From: Lanius collurio
Taxonomy: Eukaryota > Chordata > Aves > Passeriformes > Laniidae
NCBI GenBank assembly: GCA_020086605.1
Contig: JACBWW010000016.1
Location: forward strand, 22,129,069 to 22,193,068
DNA: 64,000 bases
Direction: 5' to 3'
Translations under genes and position numbers: made by a program
Part shown: positions 32,174 through 47,100 of the stretch, one piece after another
Numbering within the stretch: the stretch's first letter is position 1
How the letters are laid out: each line of letters begins with the position of its first letter
The notes under the pieces: generated by a model
What the model was told of the DNA's origin: nothing
Seen by the model: only the letters and a program-made list of their open reading frames with translations
Database searches by the model: none

Positions 32174-35100
32174 GTAAGTCTGCTCCCCTTCCCAGATTTC
32201 CAGGCAGGAATTACCAGCACGTCAGTCAGCCCATCAGTTTTGTCCCAACTTGAGGCATGTGCACAAAGCCACCAGGAAAAATAAAAAAAACTGGCAGTTT
32301 TCCAAAGCCCATGCCAGGCATCGTAATTCCTTCTTAAAGGCACAGTTTGCACAATGGTTTTTCTTTTACAGAAGACTATTAAGCCTTCTTAAACTTCCTT
32401 ACCAAAATTACCATGCTAGGTTTGGGCCCTTGAAATGAATTCTCTATACAGGATGATTTATGAGTTAATATTTTTCATATTCTTTTGCATTATAATTATT
32501 TTACATTTGACAACACGAAGCTAACAAGTGCATGTGAGTAACCCAGTTTTCAGTCCATGCCAGATCCTCATACCTCAGTTTTTTTTTCCCATGAACAGTA
32601 TTATTAATCTATCTGAGTGTCACTTGGGCTTTGAAGGAAAGGAATAAACAAGTTGCATTTTTTCTAAAGCTACAGTGTCATGATAGGGAAATGGGTGGAT
32701 TTTTTTTTTTCTACAGCTATTAATTTCAGGCTTGTTGTAAAGGCAAATATGATTTAGAAGGATCAAAAAAAGGTATCAGTGATAATTGGAACATGGAGAC
32801 AAGGAGAAGGCAGAAAGGAAAAAAAACTGTGGCAGTGATACACTTAATTATGAAGGCTTATTCTGATAATCCCTTTTGAAAATGAACAAAGACGAGATTT
32901 TTGATGTTTGATGAACTTATCAAACAAGGCAGAATAATGAAGAGGTAAATGTAAAATCCAATCGAAGGTGAGCCAATTAAGTACTTTGCGAAGTGCTGAA
33001 GGAGGCAGCCCACAAATCCTCCTGTCAGAGCAGAAAGGCATCAATACCTGCGTGTCCTCCAGCTCTGGGTTCCTCTGCAGGCTCCTGGGTTTTCATCTCA
33101 CACACGGATCTGCACCCACAGGCTCCCTTACTGAGCTGCTGTGGCTTTCATTTAGTAAATCTCTCCTGCCCAGCCTCTGATGAATCCCCCCATGAGCTCT
33201 GTACCTCTGCTAATTATCAATATTTCTCTTTGGACTGCAGTCTTGTAAGTGAAACAGACTGCTCATTAGTTAATCACCAAAATAATAATAAAAATAATAA
33301 TCTTCTGACTCAGAACAAACCCTCAAAATGCTTTGAAGGCTGTGGAAAATGCAAGGTTGTATTTGCATGCCACAGATTGCACCTCAGGACAAAGAAATGG
33401 CTCATACAAATGAAGGTTTTAGGAGTAGGGACAGAACTAGGGATTGTAATGACTGGGCTGGGAGACAGGAGAGGTGTTTTCCATTTTCTCCTTTTATAAT
33501 ATCCCTTTAGTTATTTTCTTCTTCTCAGAGTTTATGTATTTTGCTTTAGAAGTGCTCAACTGACAAGTTCTTAGCCAGCATCCTTTGTACCTTGTTCTCT
33601 CAGCACTGTTGGTGCAGCCATTCCCAGAATTCCACAAAGCCCATGGAAACCAGGATCTCATTTCACACTTTCCAGGAAAAATCCCAAATATGAGCTCACA
33701 TTGGTGGAAAGAAAGGAGTGATAAGCATCCCTACTCCTGGAGATTGTGATGGGCTTCTGAAAAGAAAGGCAAAAAATTAGCTTTTCTTTAAAACCTGTCT
33801 CTTCACAACATTCCTTCTCTTTACTCAGGATGTTCGGTCTCATGTATATATTTTGTACATATATTTTTAATTGCAATCTACCTATTAGAATGGGTAGACA
33901 AAAACACAAGACAAAACCCCCAGGTACTGCACCTGTGGCATCTGATCAATTCTCATGGTGAATTCTTGGATGGGACACCTTGGGATGCTTCCCATTTCCT
34001 AGAAAACAGCTCCCTGGTGGAAAAACACACACAGATAATTTCCCCTCTTTCAGCCTCCATCCCCTCTCAAAACACAGCTTCAAAGACCTTAGACCACTCT
34101 CTCTTCCCCTCCCTAGGAGAAGCAGCAGAGATGTTAATTCTCCAGCTCCTGTTGACTGTCAGCTGAGCCAGTGGTCAGGATGGACTGATTGCTTCCCTTG
34201 CCAAGAGAAAAAAGTAAGGATCCACTGTAATGTATTCATTTATCTTCAGATGTGTCTGTGATGAGGATGTACACACATTAATTATATATATTATACATAT
34301 TCATCATTCTGAAGCATCCAGTAAACTCATCCAAATATGATGGAAATGCTCCTCTGCTAGAGAGGCTCTTACTTACCCTGGTGTAAACTGGGAATAAATT
34401 CATTCGAGGCAGCAGAACAGGAAAAGCAAAATCAAGGCAAATGGTGGAAGAATCAGGCCAGAATATTTGCCCAAGACTTTCTTCCTTTTCTGTCTCAGAT
34501 TTAATTAAGTATCCCCTGATTCTTCATGCAAATAGTCCAGTGAGAAGAGATTAGAAGCAGCCTTCATGCATCAGCTCCTGTTCTCATATTTTTATATCAT
34601 TTCACATATGTCTTCATAGCTTGAGAATTTATTTTCCAATACCTGACATAATTCTGCTTTCTACTGAGTTTATGTTATCCCTGCATTTTTTGTTCCTGTG
34701 CTTATAGGCAGTATATTACCAGTAAATAATATGGCTCTATGGCTCTTCTCCCTTTCCCTATTTTTCCCCCCTTCCTAGTTTAAAGAGCAGCAATTCTCAT
34801 TAATAATCCATCAGAAATGTTGCAGGATCAGTGTTGTAATTAGTGTCTGTGTCCATCTGAGCCTGGAGCATTGCAGGACAAAGCACATGCAGATGGAAAA
34901 ATGCCATATTTTTCCAAGGTATAAAGCAGAGATATTTTTAAAACTGCCATTTCAGCCCCCTCTAAGTTCACACATCTGAGCTCCAAACTCTCTGCTGACT
35001 CTCCTCCATTTATCATGCATAAAGTCTTTAAGCACCACACACTCACACAAAATGAGGAATACAGACAAAAATGATAGTTTTGATTGCTTTATGGCCTGGG

Positions 35101-38100
35101 GAGGTGATGTCTCTGGGGGATACAAGTGGCTGTGTCTCTGTGCAGCACCGCTACCGGCGGCTGGTGCAGCCAGCAGAGTTTGGAGGGCGACGCTGCGCGG
35201 GGCACCTCTGGGATGAGCAAGCCTGTCAGGCTGAGACAACGTGCACAGGGCCACCACAGTGTGGGCAGGACTTCCAGTGCGAGGGAACAGGTGAGTGAAC
35301 CAGGCACAAACCCCTGCCAGAGAGGTTTTGGTCCTGGGGGTATCAGCCCCCTGCCCTGGGCAGCAGGAGGGTGAACCAGTACAAGAGAAAGCAGGAAAGC
35401 TCCTCTCTTTAGTGTTTTTCCCCCTAGTTTTACAGAAATCCATCCATGTCACACTCGGATTTGGATAGAAAAGGAGGCTGTGTGACATGGAAAATGTGAA
35501 TTCTTCAGTGGAACAAAGAGAGAAGGAATATTCTGCTCCAACTGCTGCGCTGCGCGCTCACGCTCCCCTCCGCAGGCACAACGCTCCCGCAACGCGCCGC
35601 TTTCTCCCCTGCTTAGAGACAGAGTTCAATCAGCAATCCAACCAGCAATCTGTTGGGGTGATTTAGCTATTTTTAGCCATCTCCAGCTCTGAGGATTAGG
35701 ATATAAAACGGCTGTTCTGTGAAACTTTGACTAGCCTTGACAGATTTTTGTTTCTACGCAAATGGCTCAAACGTCCATCCTGAGCATTTATTGAAATTTC
35801 TATTGAAATTTGGAACCAAAGGCCAGCTCTGTGACCAGCTCACCAGCTGGAGCAGGTTATCATCGTTCCACTGGGGTAAATTAAGCAGTGCCAGTTCTGT
35901 CCTCAAGGCTTTCTCCACACTCCCAGAAGCAAAAGCCCTTCCATGTTGCCTTTCCAGCAAATATCCATTCTTACATTCTAAATATTGCAATAAACTCCCC
36001 AAATGCTTCTTGCAATGGGAAGAGGAAAGATTGCACTTTAATAAGATGGAGCCGACTTCCTTAAGCCAAGGGGAGAAGCTATTCCTATAGCAACTTTCCA
36101 ACAGCATGATTTTAGAAAATAAAGTCAGGACAGAGAGGTGACCTCACCTTGATTCCCATCTGGTGGAAGCCCATGGGAGTGGCCAGCTTGGACTGCATGC
36201 TGTGTTTAGGTCACAAAGACCTTCCCCCAGGAGCTTGGAAAAGCAAATTCCCAGTGGAATAGCCCTGTTTAACACCCAGCATGACTCCTTGTGGCCCTGA
36301 GATGTGGGTGAGAAGCAGCACAATCAGTGCAAGCTGCCAGCCAGGATTTCTGGAGGGCGGATAAGCCACAGCCTGCATCTGTGCACTTTAGGGCGCTGCA
36401 TCAAACGGCATCTTATGTGCAACGGAGACAGAGACTGCAGAGATGGGTCTGATGAGGATAACTGTGAGGATGAAGATATTGAAAACCCTTGTGAACATCT
36501 GTTCCCAATCCCAGGGGCGGAAAAAGCAGTCCAAGGGTGAGTAATTAATCAATAGCTGCTCCTCTCGCAATCAAACCAGGATTATGTTTCTTATATTGCT
36601 CGTCCTTGGTAATAGCTGTGATCCATGAGTTGATGGGGGGCTGTAGAGAACCCAAAGGGGAGGTGCTGTCCCATGTGACCATGGGTAGCAGTGAGGGTTC
36701 GTTCCAGCTTTTATTTCAAATTCTGTCTCAGTTCTGTTACCTGACCTTGGCCTCTCCCAGCCACACTTGCGATGCCCTCTTTATACTCCTGTAAAAATAT
36801 ATCCCAGTTATCTCACAGCTTTCTCCAGCTGTTAAAAGTAATAGACTAAAACAAACAGCAGAATTTGGAGATGCAGCACCCTGCTGGCATTCATCCTTAA
36901 GGAGATTTAACTCCAGGATTTAGGACTTTAGAGCACAGATTCAAGGGAGAGAGCCTGAGCTCCACACGAGTATATGTAAATACTCCTATTCACAAAAAGT
37001 GTTTTCCCTGTTCAGTTTCAAATTTTGATCAGGTAATATGGGCAAAAGAGAAATACAAAAGGCAAATTGTGCACTGTGATGTTCTTGTTGTAAATCTTGT
37101 GTTTTAACCAAGCTACTGCTCAGCTTCACTTGGAGAACATGGCCCTGCTTGTGACAGGGGCTGGAACGAGAGGATCTTTAAGGTCCCTCCCAGCCCAGCC
37201 CATTCTAGGATTTTTTGAACATAGGCTACAGGATGAGGATGGAGCCAGCTGTTGGATAACTTTCCCATCAGCTTGATGGGACACTCTCTGGAGTCCATGA
37301 GATAAATGTCTCTCTGGCCCAGGGCCTGGAACGGTCCATCCAAAGTTTTACAATGCATGCATTAATTTTCACTGAGAGCCCTGCTTAATTCTGCTCTCTG
37401 AGGCGTTTCTCCTGCAGAACACACAAAAGCAATGGCATTTGCTGTCTTAATCCTAAAGATGGTTCCCTGTTGAGCAGCGCTGCTCCTAGTTTGAATAATG
37501 CTTTCACTTTGGGCCATGGAATTACATGGAATACTAAGTAATAGGAGGGATTTCAGAGGGAAGCAGCTGTGAGGGCTGGAGAGCAGGAAGAAGGAGGAAT
37601 AAGGAAATAATAAGTGACAGACTTGGCAAAGTACAGGCTTCATGTCTAGGGAGGGTGTTAACTACCCTGAGAAACGGGACCATTATTAAAAAGAAAGAGA
37701 TGAAATTAAGAGAGAAAATAATTGCAGAGAATGCCAGGAAGCACTTTGTGACAATGAGATGCATTAGGCTCAAGAAGAACCTGGAGGAATTCCAGGACTT
37801 TGGGACTTTCATAGCTGTACTTGCAGGGAGGGGCTGGGCAACTTCACTGATTTCTTCCATTTCTCGCATCTGAGTCCAAACTAATGTCTTGGAAATAAAA
37901 TGGGTGTTTGTCTCCTGGTATCTTTGGGAAGGAGATAGCAACCAGATAACAAAGCCAACCCAACTTTAAGTTCTACTCCAGTTCCTCAGGAGACCTGAGG
38001 ATACATAACTTGTAGCATCAGGAGAACCTGTGACAGAGACTGAGGAAACAAAACCGGAGCTATGCATAACTTCCTGAATGCTACTTCTTTCCAAGATACA

Positions 38101-41100
38101 ACATCCTAACACAGGAGGGGAGGCAGAACATATATGACCCCGGATTTTTTGGAGGGCTCTGTGAGTACGTGTACAACGGGGAGTGGCGGGAGCTGCAGTA
38201 CGACACCACCTGTGAGCGCCTGTACTACGGAGACGACGAGAAGTATTTCCGCAAGCCTTACAACTTCCACATATACCAGTTCCTGGTGAGTGCTTCAGGA
38301 GGCCAAATTTAGCAGCAGTTTCCCAGCAGAAAGCCAAACTTCCCACAAAGATATTAGGTACATTCCATGGTTCTCTGTAGGTTGTCTTCAAGGTGCCTCA
38401 CCAGGCGCTGGGTGGTGTAAATGCTGGTTTACAGCACGTCAAGGAACCAACCTGCTTTATCACCCAGGCATCCCCACTGCTTCCTCTGGTCCAGTCAGAG
38501 CCAAGGGAAAGATGTTTTCTCTAAATTCGGTTAGTGAGCTGTAGGGCTTGCAGCAGCCTCTTGCCTCTCTAGAGATGGAGTTGGCCATGTGTAAAATGGT
38601 ACCGATGCTGCTGGTTCAATCTTTGAAAGCACTTTATGGCTACAAGGGGCATAAATCCAAATTCTGAGTGAGATAGGGATCCTGAAACCCATCACTATGG
38701 ATCACAACACCTATAGTCCATGAGGTCACATCTGATGTTGGACACTGATCCAAGCTGACCAAGGATTCAGCTCGGGTCTCCCAGGTCCTAAGTGGGTGCC
38801 TTGGCCACACTGTTGAACATTCATCATGTTTTGTGATGGGAATGAATGAAAACACGTTAACCCTGGGAAATAGTACTCAATGCAAGTAGTTTTCATGTCC
38901 TCCCAGCAGGCAGAATCCATTAGCCCCCAGTTTGAACAGTGGGGCTGGCTTTTTATGGAGCTGGCAAATGGCACAGCTCAGCTTCAGCAGAGCTGCTTGA
39001 TTCCACATGCCAGCAAAGTAGAGCTGTCAAGGAAAAGGTCACTTCTCTAAAACAGAGGCAAAATAATGTTTGTTTTCTGGACTTGCCATTGTAAATAGAT
39101 GTTGAATTTTATTTTTTTTTTCTAAGTAAGTTCATCCAGAAGCAGGCTAGAGTGAAAAAAAAAAATCAGTCCAAATCGTTAGGATTTGGCAGAGCTGTAA
39201 GGAACTGGAAGAAGGGTTTTATAATGGGAAGTGTCAGGCTGTCTTAATAGGTACCATTACCAGCTCTGGCTTTGAGTGGCTAAACACAAACTTCTCCCCT
39301 GCTTGGAGATGGATGAAGCAAAATGCTTGGCTTTATCCACATTTTTCACATATTTCCAAATGAAAGGGCAAGGGACTTAATTCCATATTTCACAATCGCT
39401 GAAGTCAGTGCTGGTGCTGTCAGGAGCATCATGGGCTTCAACAGAGGTACTATCACTCCTTTAAGAAATAGTGATTGAAAAGGAAGGGAAGCACCTGAAA
39501 AATTAATGTCTGCTCCTTTCATTTTAGGCTCATGCTGACTCTGGATTCACTTATGAGTTTTACGACGATTCAAAGGACCTGCTTGACGCCCTTAAAAGTG
39601 ATAAATCCAAAACAACAGGATTCACCATAGGAATTGGGCCTGGGGGTGCAGATGTCATGTTAAACCTGGGCCTGACATTATCAGGTGGCAAAGGATCCCT
39701 GAAGAATTTCACACAATACGATGCAAAGGTAAAAAAAAAACCCAACCAAATCAGTGATGCATCTGTTCCAGTCGTATCATCTGTGCATTGCATGGTCTGG
39801 CTGTAACTTATGTCAGTTTATTCTCTCAATTGCATTTTTTAACACAGGGTAATTGTACCTTAATTTGTTCACGTAATTGCAAATGTATGATCGTTAGTAA
39901 TCCTGTTTGCTGTTCCTGGTATGTTTTAGCAAACAGGGAGTGGGAATAAAATTGAATTACGGAGTGCCACGGCACATGTCATCTCACCCCATCCTGTTTC
40001 ATGGCTACATTAAGCACATAAATAAAAAAATGCTTAAAAGTGACGATGAGGGAGGAGGGAATATCAAGATGCTGATCAAAACAATTATCCTCTGGGAATG
40101 ATCTCTGGTAGCAAATATATCTTGCTCAAATTAATACGAGCTGCCTCATGATGGGGTAATAGGCTACTTTTTACAGGAGGTTAAAATACCACGCTGAAAA
40201 AATAGTACCTGGTAATAGGGTGTACTTCTCACACAGGGTTTACATCATGGACTGGCTGTGATGACCTCTTTCCAATCTAATAACATGAGTGCTGGTATTT
40301 CCCACATTTACTGTGCCCCATCTCCACTTCTCTCGTGGCTGCTGACAGAAAACAATAAAGAAGAATTACTTTGATGGTGTTCCAAGTTAAAATGCCCTTA
40401 AAAGCTGTTTGAAATGAGCACCATTATAGTATTTACTGTGCCCTTGTCCAGACTCACATGATGTTTGCAGCTAAATGATGATCAGTTATTGGAGGAATCA
40501 TTTAAAGGGCTGCTCATGTTGCAGTGGAGATTGCCCAAAGCAATGGTAAATACAGAGGTGGAGTCTTGGAGCTGGTGTATATCCAGGAAATTCTCCCTCC
40601 ATCAGCATCCTCCTGGCCAGGGAATCTCCCCTCTGCTGGGCTGGGCTTGACCCTTGTGCTTTGTCATTGACTGAGGCTGTGAAAAAAGCAAAAAGGGAAT
40701 AAACAGTATGGAAAGGAAACCAGAAAAATAAATGGCAGAGATGGAGAATGGAGGGGAATCATGTGGAGCCCAAGTCTGATTGTGTTCACACATCAATTAA
40801 AAAACCCCCATAGTATCCAACTCCACAAGGCCTTCCACAGCACATAAGAGAGAGACTTTAAAAACAGAATTACCATTATTTAATTTAAACTTGGGCTTGT
40901 TTTCATGCCTTCAACATATACAGACAGTCAGAGACTCAGGCTTTCCCCTGCAAGCCTAAAGACTAGAAATTCATTTGTTGAAATTAAAGTTGTCTGCAGC
41001 TCCTCTTCCCTTTACCTGCAGGATGTTGGGTTCATTAGAGCTGTGACCAAGGTGCAGACAGCCCGCTTCAAGATGAGAAGGGACAACATTGTTTTGGATG

Positions 41101-44100
41101 AAGATGTGCTGCTCTCCCTGCAGGACCTCCCAGACACCTACAACTATGGCATGTATGCCAAATTCATCAACGACTATGGCACCCACTTCATGACATCTGG
41201 CACCATGGGGGGTGTCTTTGAGTACATCCTTGTCATCAATAAGGAGGAAATGAGAAGAAAAGGTCAGAAAATCAAATATATATCAAATAATGTATCAAAA
41301 TATGTTCTCTGTTCTCAACTTTCTGCTTTAAACCAGGTATTTCCAACCTGGTGACACTAGCTAGCAGCCACATGGCCTGGGATTAGCTTGAGTGTCCCAA
41401 AATGTGTTTCCTGCTCTGATTTCAGTAGTATCTGAGTGAGGGTTTGGTAGTATAGGAAGGAACCTGAGCTTTATTTTCTCCATTTTTTCAGTGTCACTTG
41501 CTAACCTTCCCCTATTTCTTGTCATCTTTGTTCACCACGAATGCTGAAAGGCTACAAAGGCACCCAGAGCACAGCAAATCAGCCCCCTCACATTCTGGCC
41601 TGTTGGTAGTGAGGGCTGCAATTCTCTGTAAATGGAAATATTGCACTGCACTTGGCCATACCTCTGCCACTTTACCCTGCTTAGTGCCACAGCTGAAGAC
41701 TAACAGACCCCTGTTAGCTCCAGTTCTCAACAAATTGGTGTGTATGAGGCTGGAGAGCCCTACCTCTAAATCTCAGCTAGATAAAATACCCACTGCAGAC
41801 GCCGAGTGTGAGAGTTGCCATTGCTGGCGAGTCAAAATGTAACATTCTTCCTCACCAAAAATATGGGATGCAGAAAAATAATATGGGATTTTCACTCACT
41901 AACCAGGTTGTCAACTTCTGTAAAGGTGCCAAAAATGCAATAGATCCCACTTCCTCTAAGGGCCATCACTGCTGTGCTGAGGGCACCACTGCAAATTGCT
42001 ATAACTTTGGTAATTTCAATAGTTTTCATGGTTCTGCCCCAGATTCTGCCTCTAGTCTGAAATGGTTTGGTCCCATCAGCATTAGGATAACTGTGCACTC
42101 CATATTGCACATTAGCCACACCAATTTTTCCACAAGAAATTACTGATTGAGAGAATTTTCATCAAGTTCCTGAACCTTTAATGTTTGGAAACACGATGCC
42201 TCTTCAAATCACTTCTTCACTTTGAAGGGTGAGTGATACAGAAGTGAATAAGGTCTTGGCAAGCAAGTCTTCAGGAAGCAGACTGCCAATTTCGGAGAAA
42301 GAATTAATCAAGAGCATGTGGAGGGAGGCTATTATTTTGCTTTATCTTGTGCTTGCTGTGTATGTAAGGAGATTTACTGCTATGAGATGCCTTATCTTAG
42401 GAAAGAAGGATGCTGAAGTCCAGCAAAAGACAAAAATGTGCTCCAATAGGGATATAATTTTCATTCTAATGCAGCACCATTCTGTAATTTTCATCTAACC
42501 CAGGCTCTGCCAGGAAGTCCACCCTTAGCAAGCCAGCAGTGCTCTGTGTCACACAATGCTGACCCAGAAGGACCCACCTGCAGTTTGTGATATGCCACTG
42601 TCTGAAAGCATTTTGTAAAAAAACCCCTGATTTCTCTAATGTTGATCACAGCCATGCTTGGAGGCTGTGTTTGCAAGAGGATTACCCTCCTTCCCTGAGG
42701 AGGAATGGCTAGGATCAGGATATAAGTGCTCAAGTCTTAAAATGAGAGCTCACTAAGATGAGTCTGAAGCTCTGGAGATGCCTCACTGAGTCCCCACAGG
42801 GCTGAGTGTGGCACTGCTTTAGATCAGCCACTGCATCCTGAGGGCCCACCCAGCCCACGAGGCTGTTTGCTAAATGCTCTGGAACAGAGAATATTAATTT
42901 TTTCATAGACCAGTGACTAAAGCACAAACTCAGGAAAAAGATCCCTTGGCTGAGTCCTCCCTAAATGAGACACAGCTTAGGTGGTCACTGAGCATCTGGC
43001 TCAGCATAGAGCTGGACTTTGAGCATTTAGGAAATCTGAATTTTGAAAATGAAATCACCTTCTCTCTTTAGATATCCACAGCTCACTGCAGAGCTTAGGG
43101 CTGCAGTTTTGCTGCCAGACTCATTCCCAGCTCTCAGGCTGCAAGGGCTTATATGGATGTGGTCATGAGTGAAATAAATACATATGTCAGAATGAGGTCC
43201 CTTGTTGCTCTGCCATCAATATTTTTCATTACTTGTTTTTAAAATAGATTGTTATGGTTCTATTATTTAGCAGAAAACAGTATAATGTGTTCACACATTA
43301 CAAGAACGTTTATGGGAGGACCATTATGCGCCGAGTAAATTAGAAAGAGTCTTCATATATTCTGATTAATTCAAAATGCAGCAGTAAATCTTATCACTCG
43401 AGCACATTTAACTATCGCAAATTATATCATATAAAAAAAAACCCTATCAGGGCTCCCCCCTCAAGTGCCAATATTTACTGTGGCCACCCTTTTGCAGTGA
43501 TAACCACTTTTCATTTATCAAGACCCAATCCTGCCGCGACCAATAGCGAATGGTATCGACAGCCCCTCACTGAACATAATTACTCAACGGGAACCATGGC
43601 AAATCAATTAATCAGGGTGTTCCTCAAGCTTAATTTTATGGCACTCCAGCACCAAGATAAGCAATCACTCATGTTGCTTTGGGTGAATGAACTTTACCCA
43701 CTGTGTTTACAACTGTTGAACTGTTTAGTACAAGTAATTGAGGGCTGCACATTTAATCTTTCTCAAGGGCCCAGTTTTGTGGTGGGATGCAGTTCCCACT
43801 CAAGTATGGAGCATGTTTCAGCTCTCACCAGTTTGAAGACAGGACTTGCAGCCCCTTTCTCAGGATGCTGAGCATGTCCCCAGGCTTTGGATCCACCAGG
43901 CCAAGGAGCAGATCTGTGCCCCATGTGCCTCAAGTGAGCCTCTCCTGCAGGGTGTGCAGAAGGGAACAAGTTTGCAGTTGACACCCCAGAGGGACCTGGA
44001 CAAGCCCTGGGCCCATGGGAACCTCATGAGGTCCAACAAGGCCAAGTGCAGGCTAAGATAGGGGATTCTGCCCCTCTGGTGAAGCCCCACGTGCTGCATC

Positions 44101-47100
44101 CAGCTCCAGGGTCCCCAGCACAGGAAAGACATGAAACTGCTGGAGCAGGTCCTGAGGAGGCCACAAAGCTGATTAGAGGAGTGGAGAACCTCTCCTATGA
44201 GGAAAGGCTGAGGGAATTTAGGTTGTTCAGCCTGGAGAACAAAAGGCTCCGGAGAGACCTCATTGCAACCTTCCAGTACTTATAAGAAAAAGAGGTTTTC
44301 ATCAGGGCCCCTTGTGATAGGGCAAGGGGTGATGGTTTTCACCTAAAAGAGGGTCAATGTAGATTAAAGAAGCAATATTTTACAATGAGGCTGGTGAAAC
44401 ACTGGCACAAGTTGCCTGGAGAGGTGGTGGGTGCCCTGTGTCTGGACACACGCAAGGCCAGGTTGGATGGGGCTCTGAGCAAACTCATCTAGCTGAAGAT
44501 GTCCCTGCCCATGAAATGGGTGGGGGCTGGACCAGATGGCCCTTAAAGATGTCTTCCAACCCAAACCATTCCAGGATGCCACAAAACCAGAGCTATGAGT
44601 GTTTGAGCAGTATTTTAAACATGAACAAAGCAAGGCACTGCTCCCCAGTGCTGAGGTGAGGCCGTTCAGCTGACAGGGCTCCAGGTCAGGACTTGGACAG
44701 AGGTTCAATCCTCAGACCATTAAACCACAACACACAAACCCCACTGAGCTCTGTGCCTCCTTTCAATACCATGGTATTGATCACCAGGCTCCTTTGTAAA
44801 ACACTTTAAGGTCCTCTGACAAAAAGAGCAATATAAAAGTTACCTATTACTTACAATACCTGCATTTACTGAAATCAATGGACATTTTAACTACCAAAGA
44901 AGACGGCCTTATATTTGCAGTACACTGAAGTGCTTACATAAAACCAGGCTGTATGAAATATGCACATTGCTTACCTTGGTGAAACCACCTCATTAGTTCC
45001 CTTCTTCCCTCTGCAGTCGCTTCATGGGTCTCCAGTTACATATTTTCATGATGTATGTGGTGGTGCTGGCAGCAGCAGGCAGGAAAGCTCTGGCAGCTCT
45101 CAGCACACAGAGCTTTTCCAAGTTACTACTTAAGGTGCTGCTTAAGCCATTAATAGGTGGGTCAGATCCTGAGTTTAGGAAAATTAGTGAGCCTCTATTA
45201 ATTTCAGCTGCTGTTCCCAGCTTTACCCTAGTTATGGTTAGTCTGTAAAAAGAATAAATATTTGTTGTTAAATATATAGATCAAACAGGAGGTATGTGCC
45301 TGATGCCTTGTGTTAAGATTTTTACTTTCTTCTAATGTTTTCTAAGGAAACAATTTTTACACCTATTATATGACAGGCCCAACATACCCCAATAAAATAT
45401 TGGGGTTTTCCACTGTCCTCTGCCCAGAATAGCTCTTGACTTCGAAATACAAGCCAAGAAAATAACTGAATCTTTTCTTCAATGATAGAAAAAAGAAGTA
45501 GGAAAATGGACATCACAAATCACTGAATTTACCTGTCTACTTTCTGTTTTGCAGCCATCAGCACCGAGGAGATAAGTGCCTGTTTGGGCCTGTCCCTTGG
45601 CGTTACGGCCAGCAAGCAGAACCTGGACCTGGGTGCAGCTCTGACATACTCTGACTGCAGAAAGAAAGGATTTCGGGAAGCTGGTACAGCAGCAGGGCAG
45701 GGGGCTGTTCAGGGCTTGGGTCACTTGTTTTGGTCACTTGGGCATGGACATTCAAATAGGGTCACACAAGGTGTGAGGAAGGGAGCTCTGGTGTCATCCC
45801 CCAGAAGGGGTAGGACAGGTAGCAGGAACTTTGGGTCCAGGTCTCCAGGAGTACTGATCCCTCTTAAAAGAGCATGAATTAATGTAGTAATACCACATTA
45901 GAAACAGAGGCAGTGGGGTGGATGGGGGGCTGCAGTCCTCAGCAGTGACAGACTGGCCGTGCACAGCAACTAAAAAAAAAGTCAAAATTGACTATAAAAA
46001 GCACGCAAAGAGGGTAGGACCCCCCAAATTTGTACAATTCATAATGAGCTATAGACAATGTGACCTATTGCCCATGTCCTACCCAGAAACCAAGGCTGGA
46101 GGAGTGCAGGCTCTTTGGGTTTTATCAGCTTAGAGGATTTGGGATGAGGGCTCACCCCACAGGCAGGGAGCACTGGGCTGCCACGGATCCCAGGGGGCAG
46201 CTCCCTGAGAGCCCCCTGCACGATTGATCTCACCTCCATTTAGCAGCTTCTGGAGCCTGTGTGGAAATAGCAGCTAAATAATATGTGTGTAATTCAACTT
46301 TCCAGATCCTGAGAGCCACAGTGCAGTTGTGGAAGATATTATTCCCCGGATTAGAGGGGGAGATACCAGTTACAGCGGAGGGCTCCTGAACAGTTGGGAT
46401 GGCAAAATGTATCGTCACTGGGGAAGGTCATTAAAATATAATCCTGCTGTTATTGATTTCCAGGTAAGGCTTTTCTGCAGTTGAAGAAACTCTGCTGCTC
46501 TAAGGAATGAAAGTGTAGTCGAGCAGATCATTTCGTATTTTTATTGTGATCCCATCACAGAACAAGATTAAATGTAATGGGCCACTGATCTGGTAACCTC
46601 TTATTCATTTCACAATGGGGAGTACATCTCCCACTGACTGCATCCACAGGGACACAGGCAAGGAGCTTAATGCTGGATTAGTGCCAGGTTAAGTTTCTGA
46701 TATGTTCCCCAACAGCTTCACAATGAACTGCAGTTGTATTCATCCCTATTATTCTCTCTGATTCTGTCCACCCTCCTGGGGAACTTGCAGGGGGCTGGGA
46801 AAAGCATTTTGTTTCCCCCCACACAGCAAGGGCTCTGCATAGACGGCCCCCCTTCAGGAGTTCCCTGGGCAGGGAGCTCCTGGGTACTTTATCAAGTGAG
46901 TCCTGTCTTTCTCTACACTCCAAAAAGAGGGTCTGGGGCCATAAAAAATCAGCAAGGCTCTACTCTCCCTTTTGTTTCACTGGATGCCCCATAAATGGGA
47001 ATATCACTGAAGCACCTTATAGGGCTTCTGAGGGGGTGGTGAGGAGATATGTGCAAGCAGAGAGGATGGAAAGGGACAGAGAAGAGCATCCCTACAAAAA

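Noticed and set aside
44046..44285. 80-codon plus-strand frame at 44.0-44.3 kb
   Set aside because: Lies wholly inside a CR1 copy and reflects decayed CR1 sequence.
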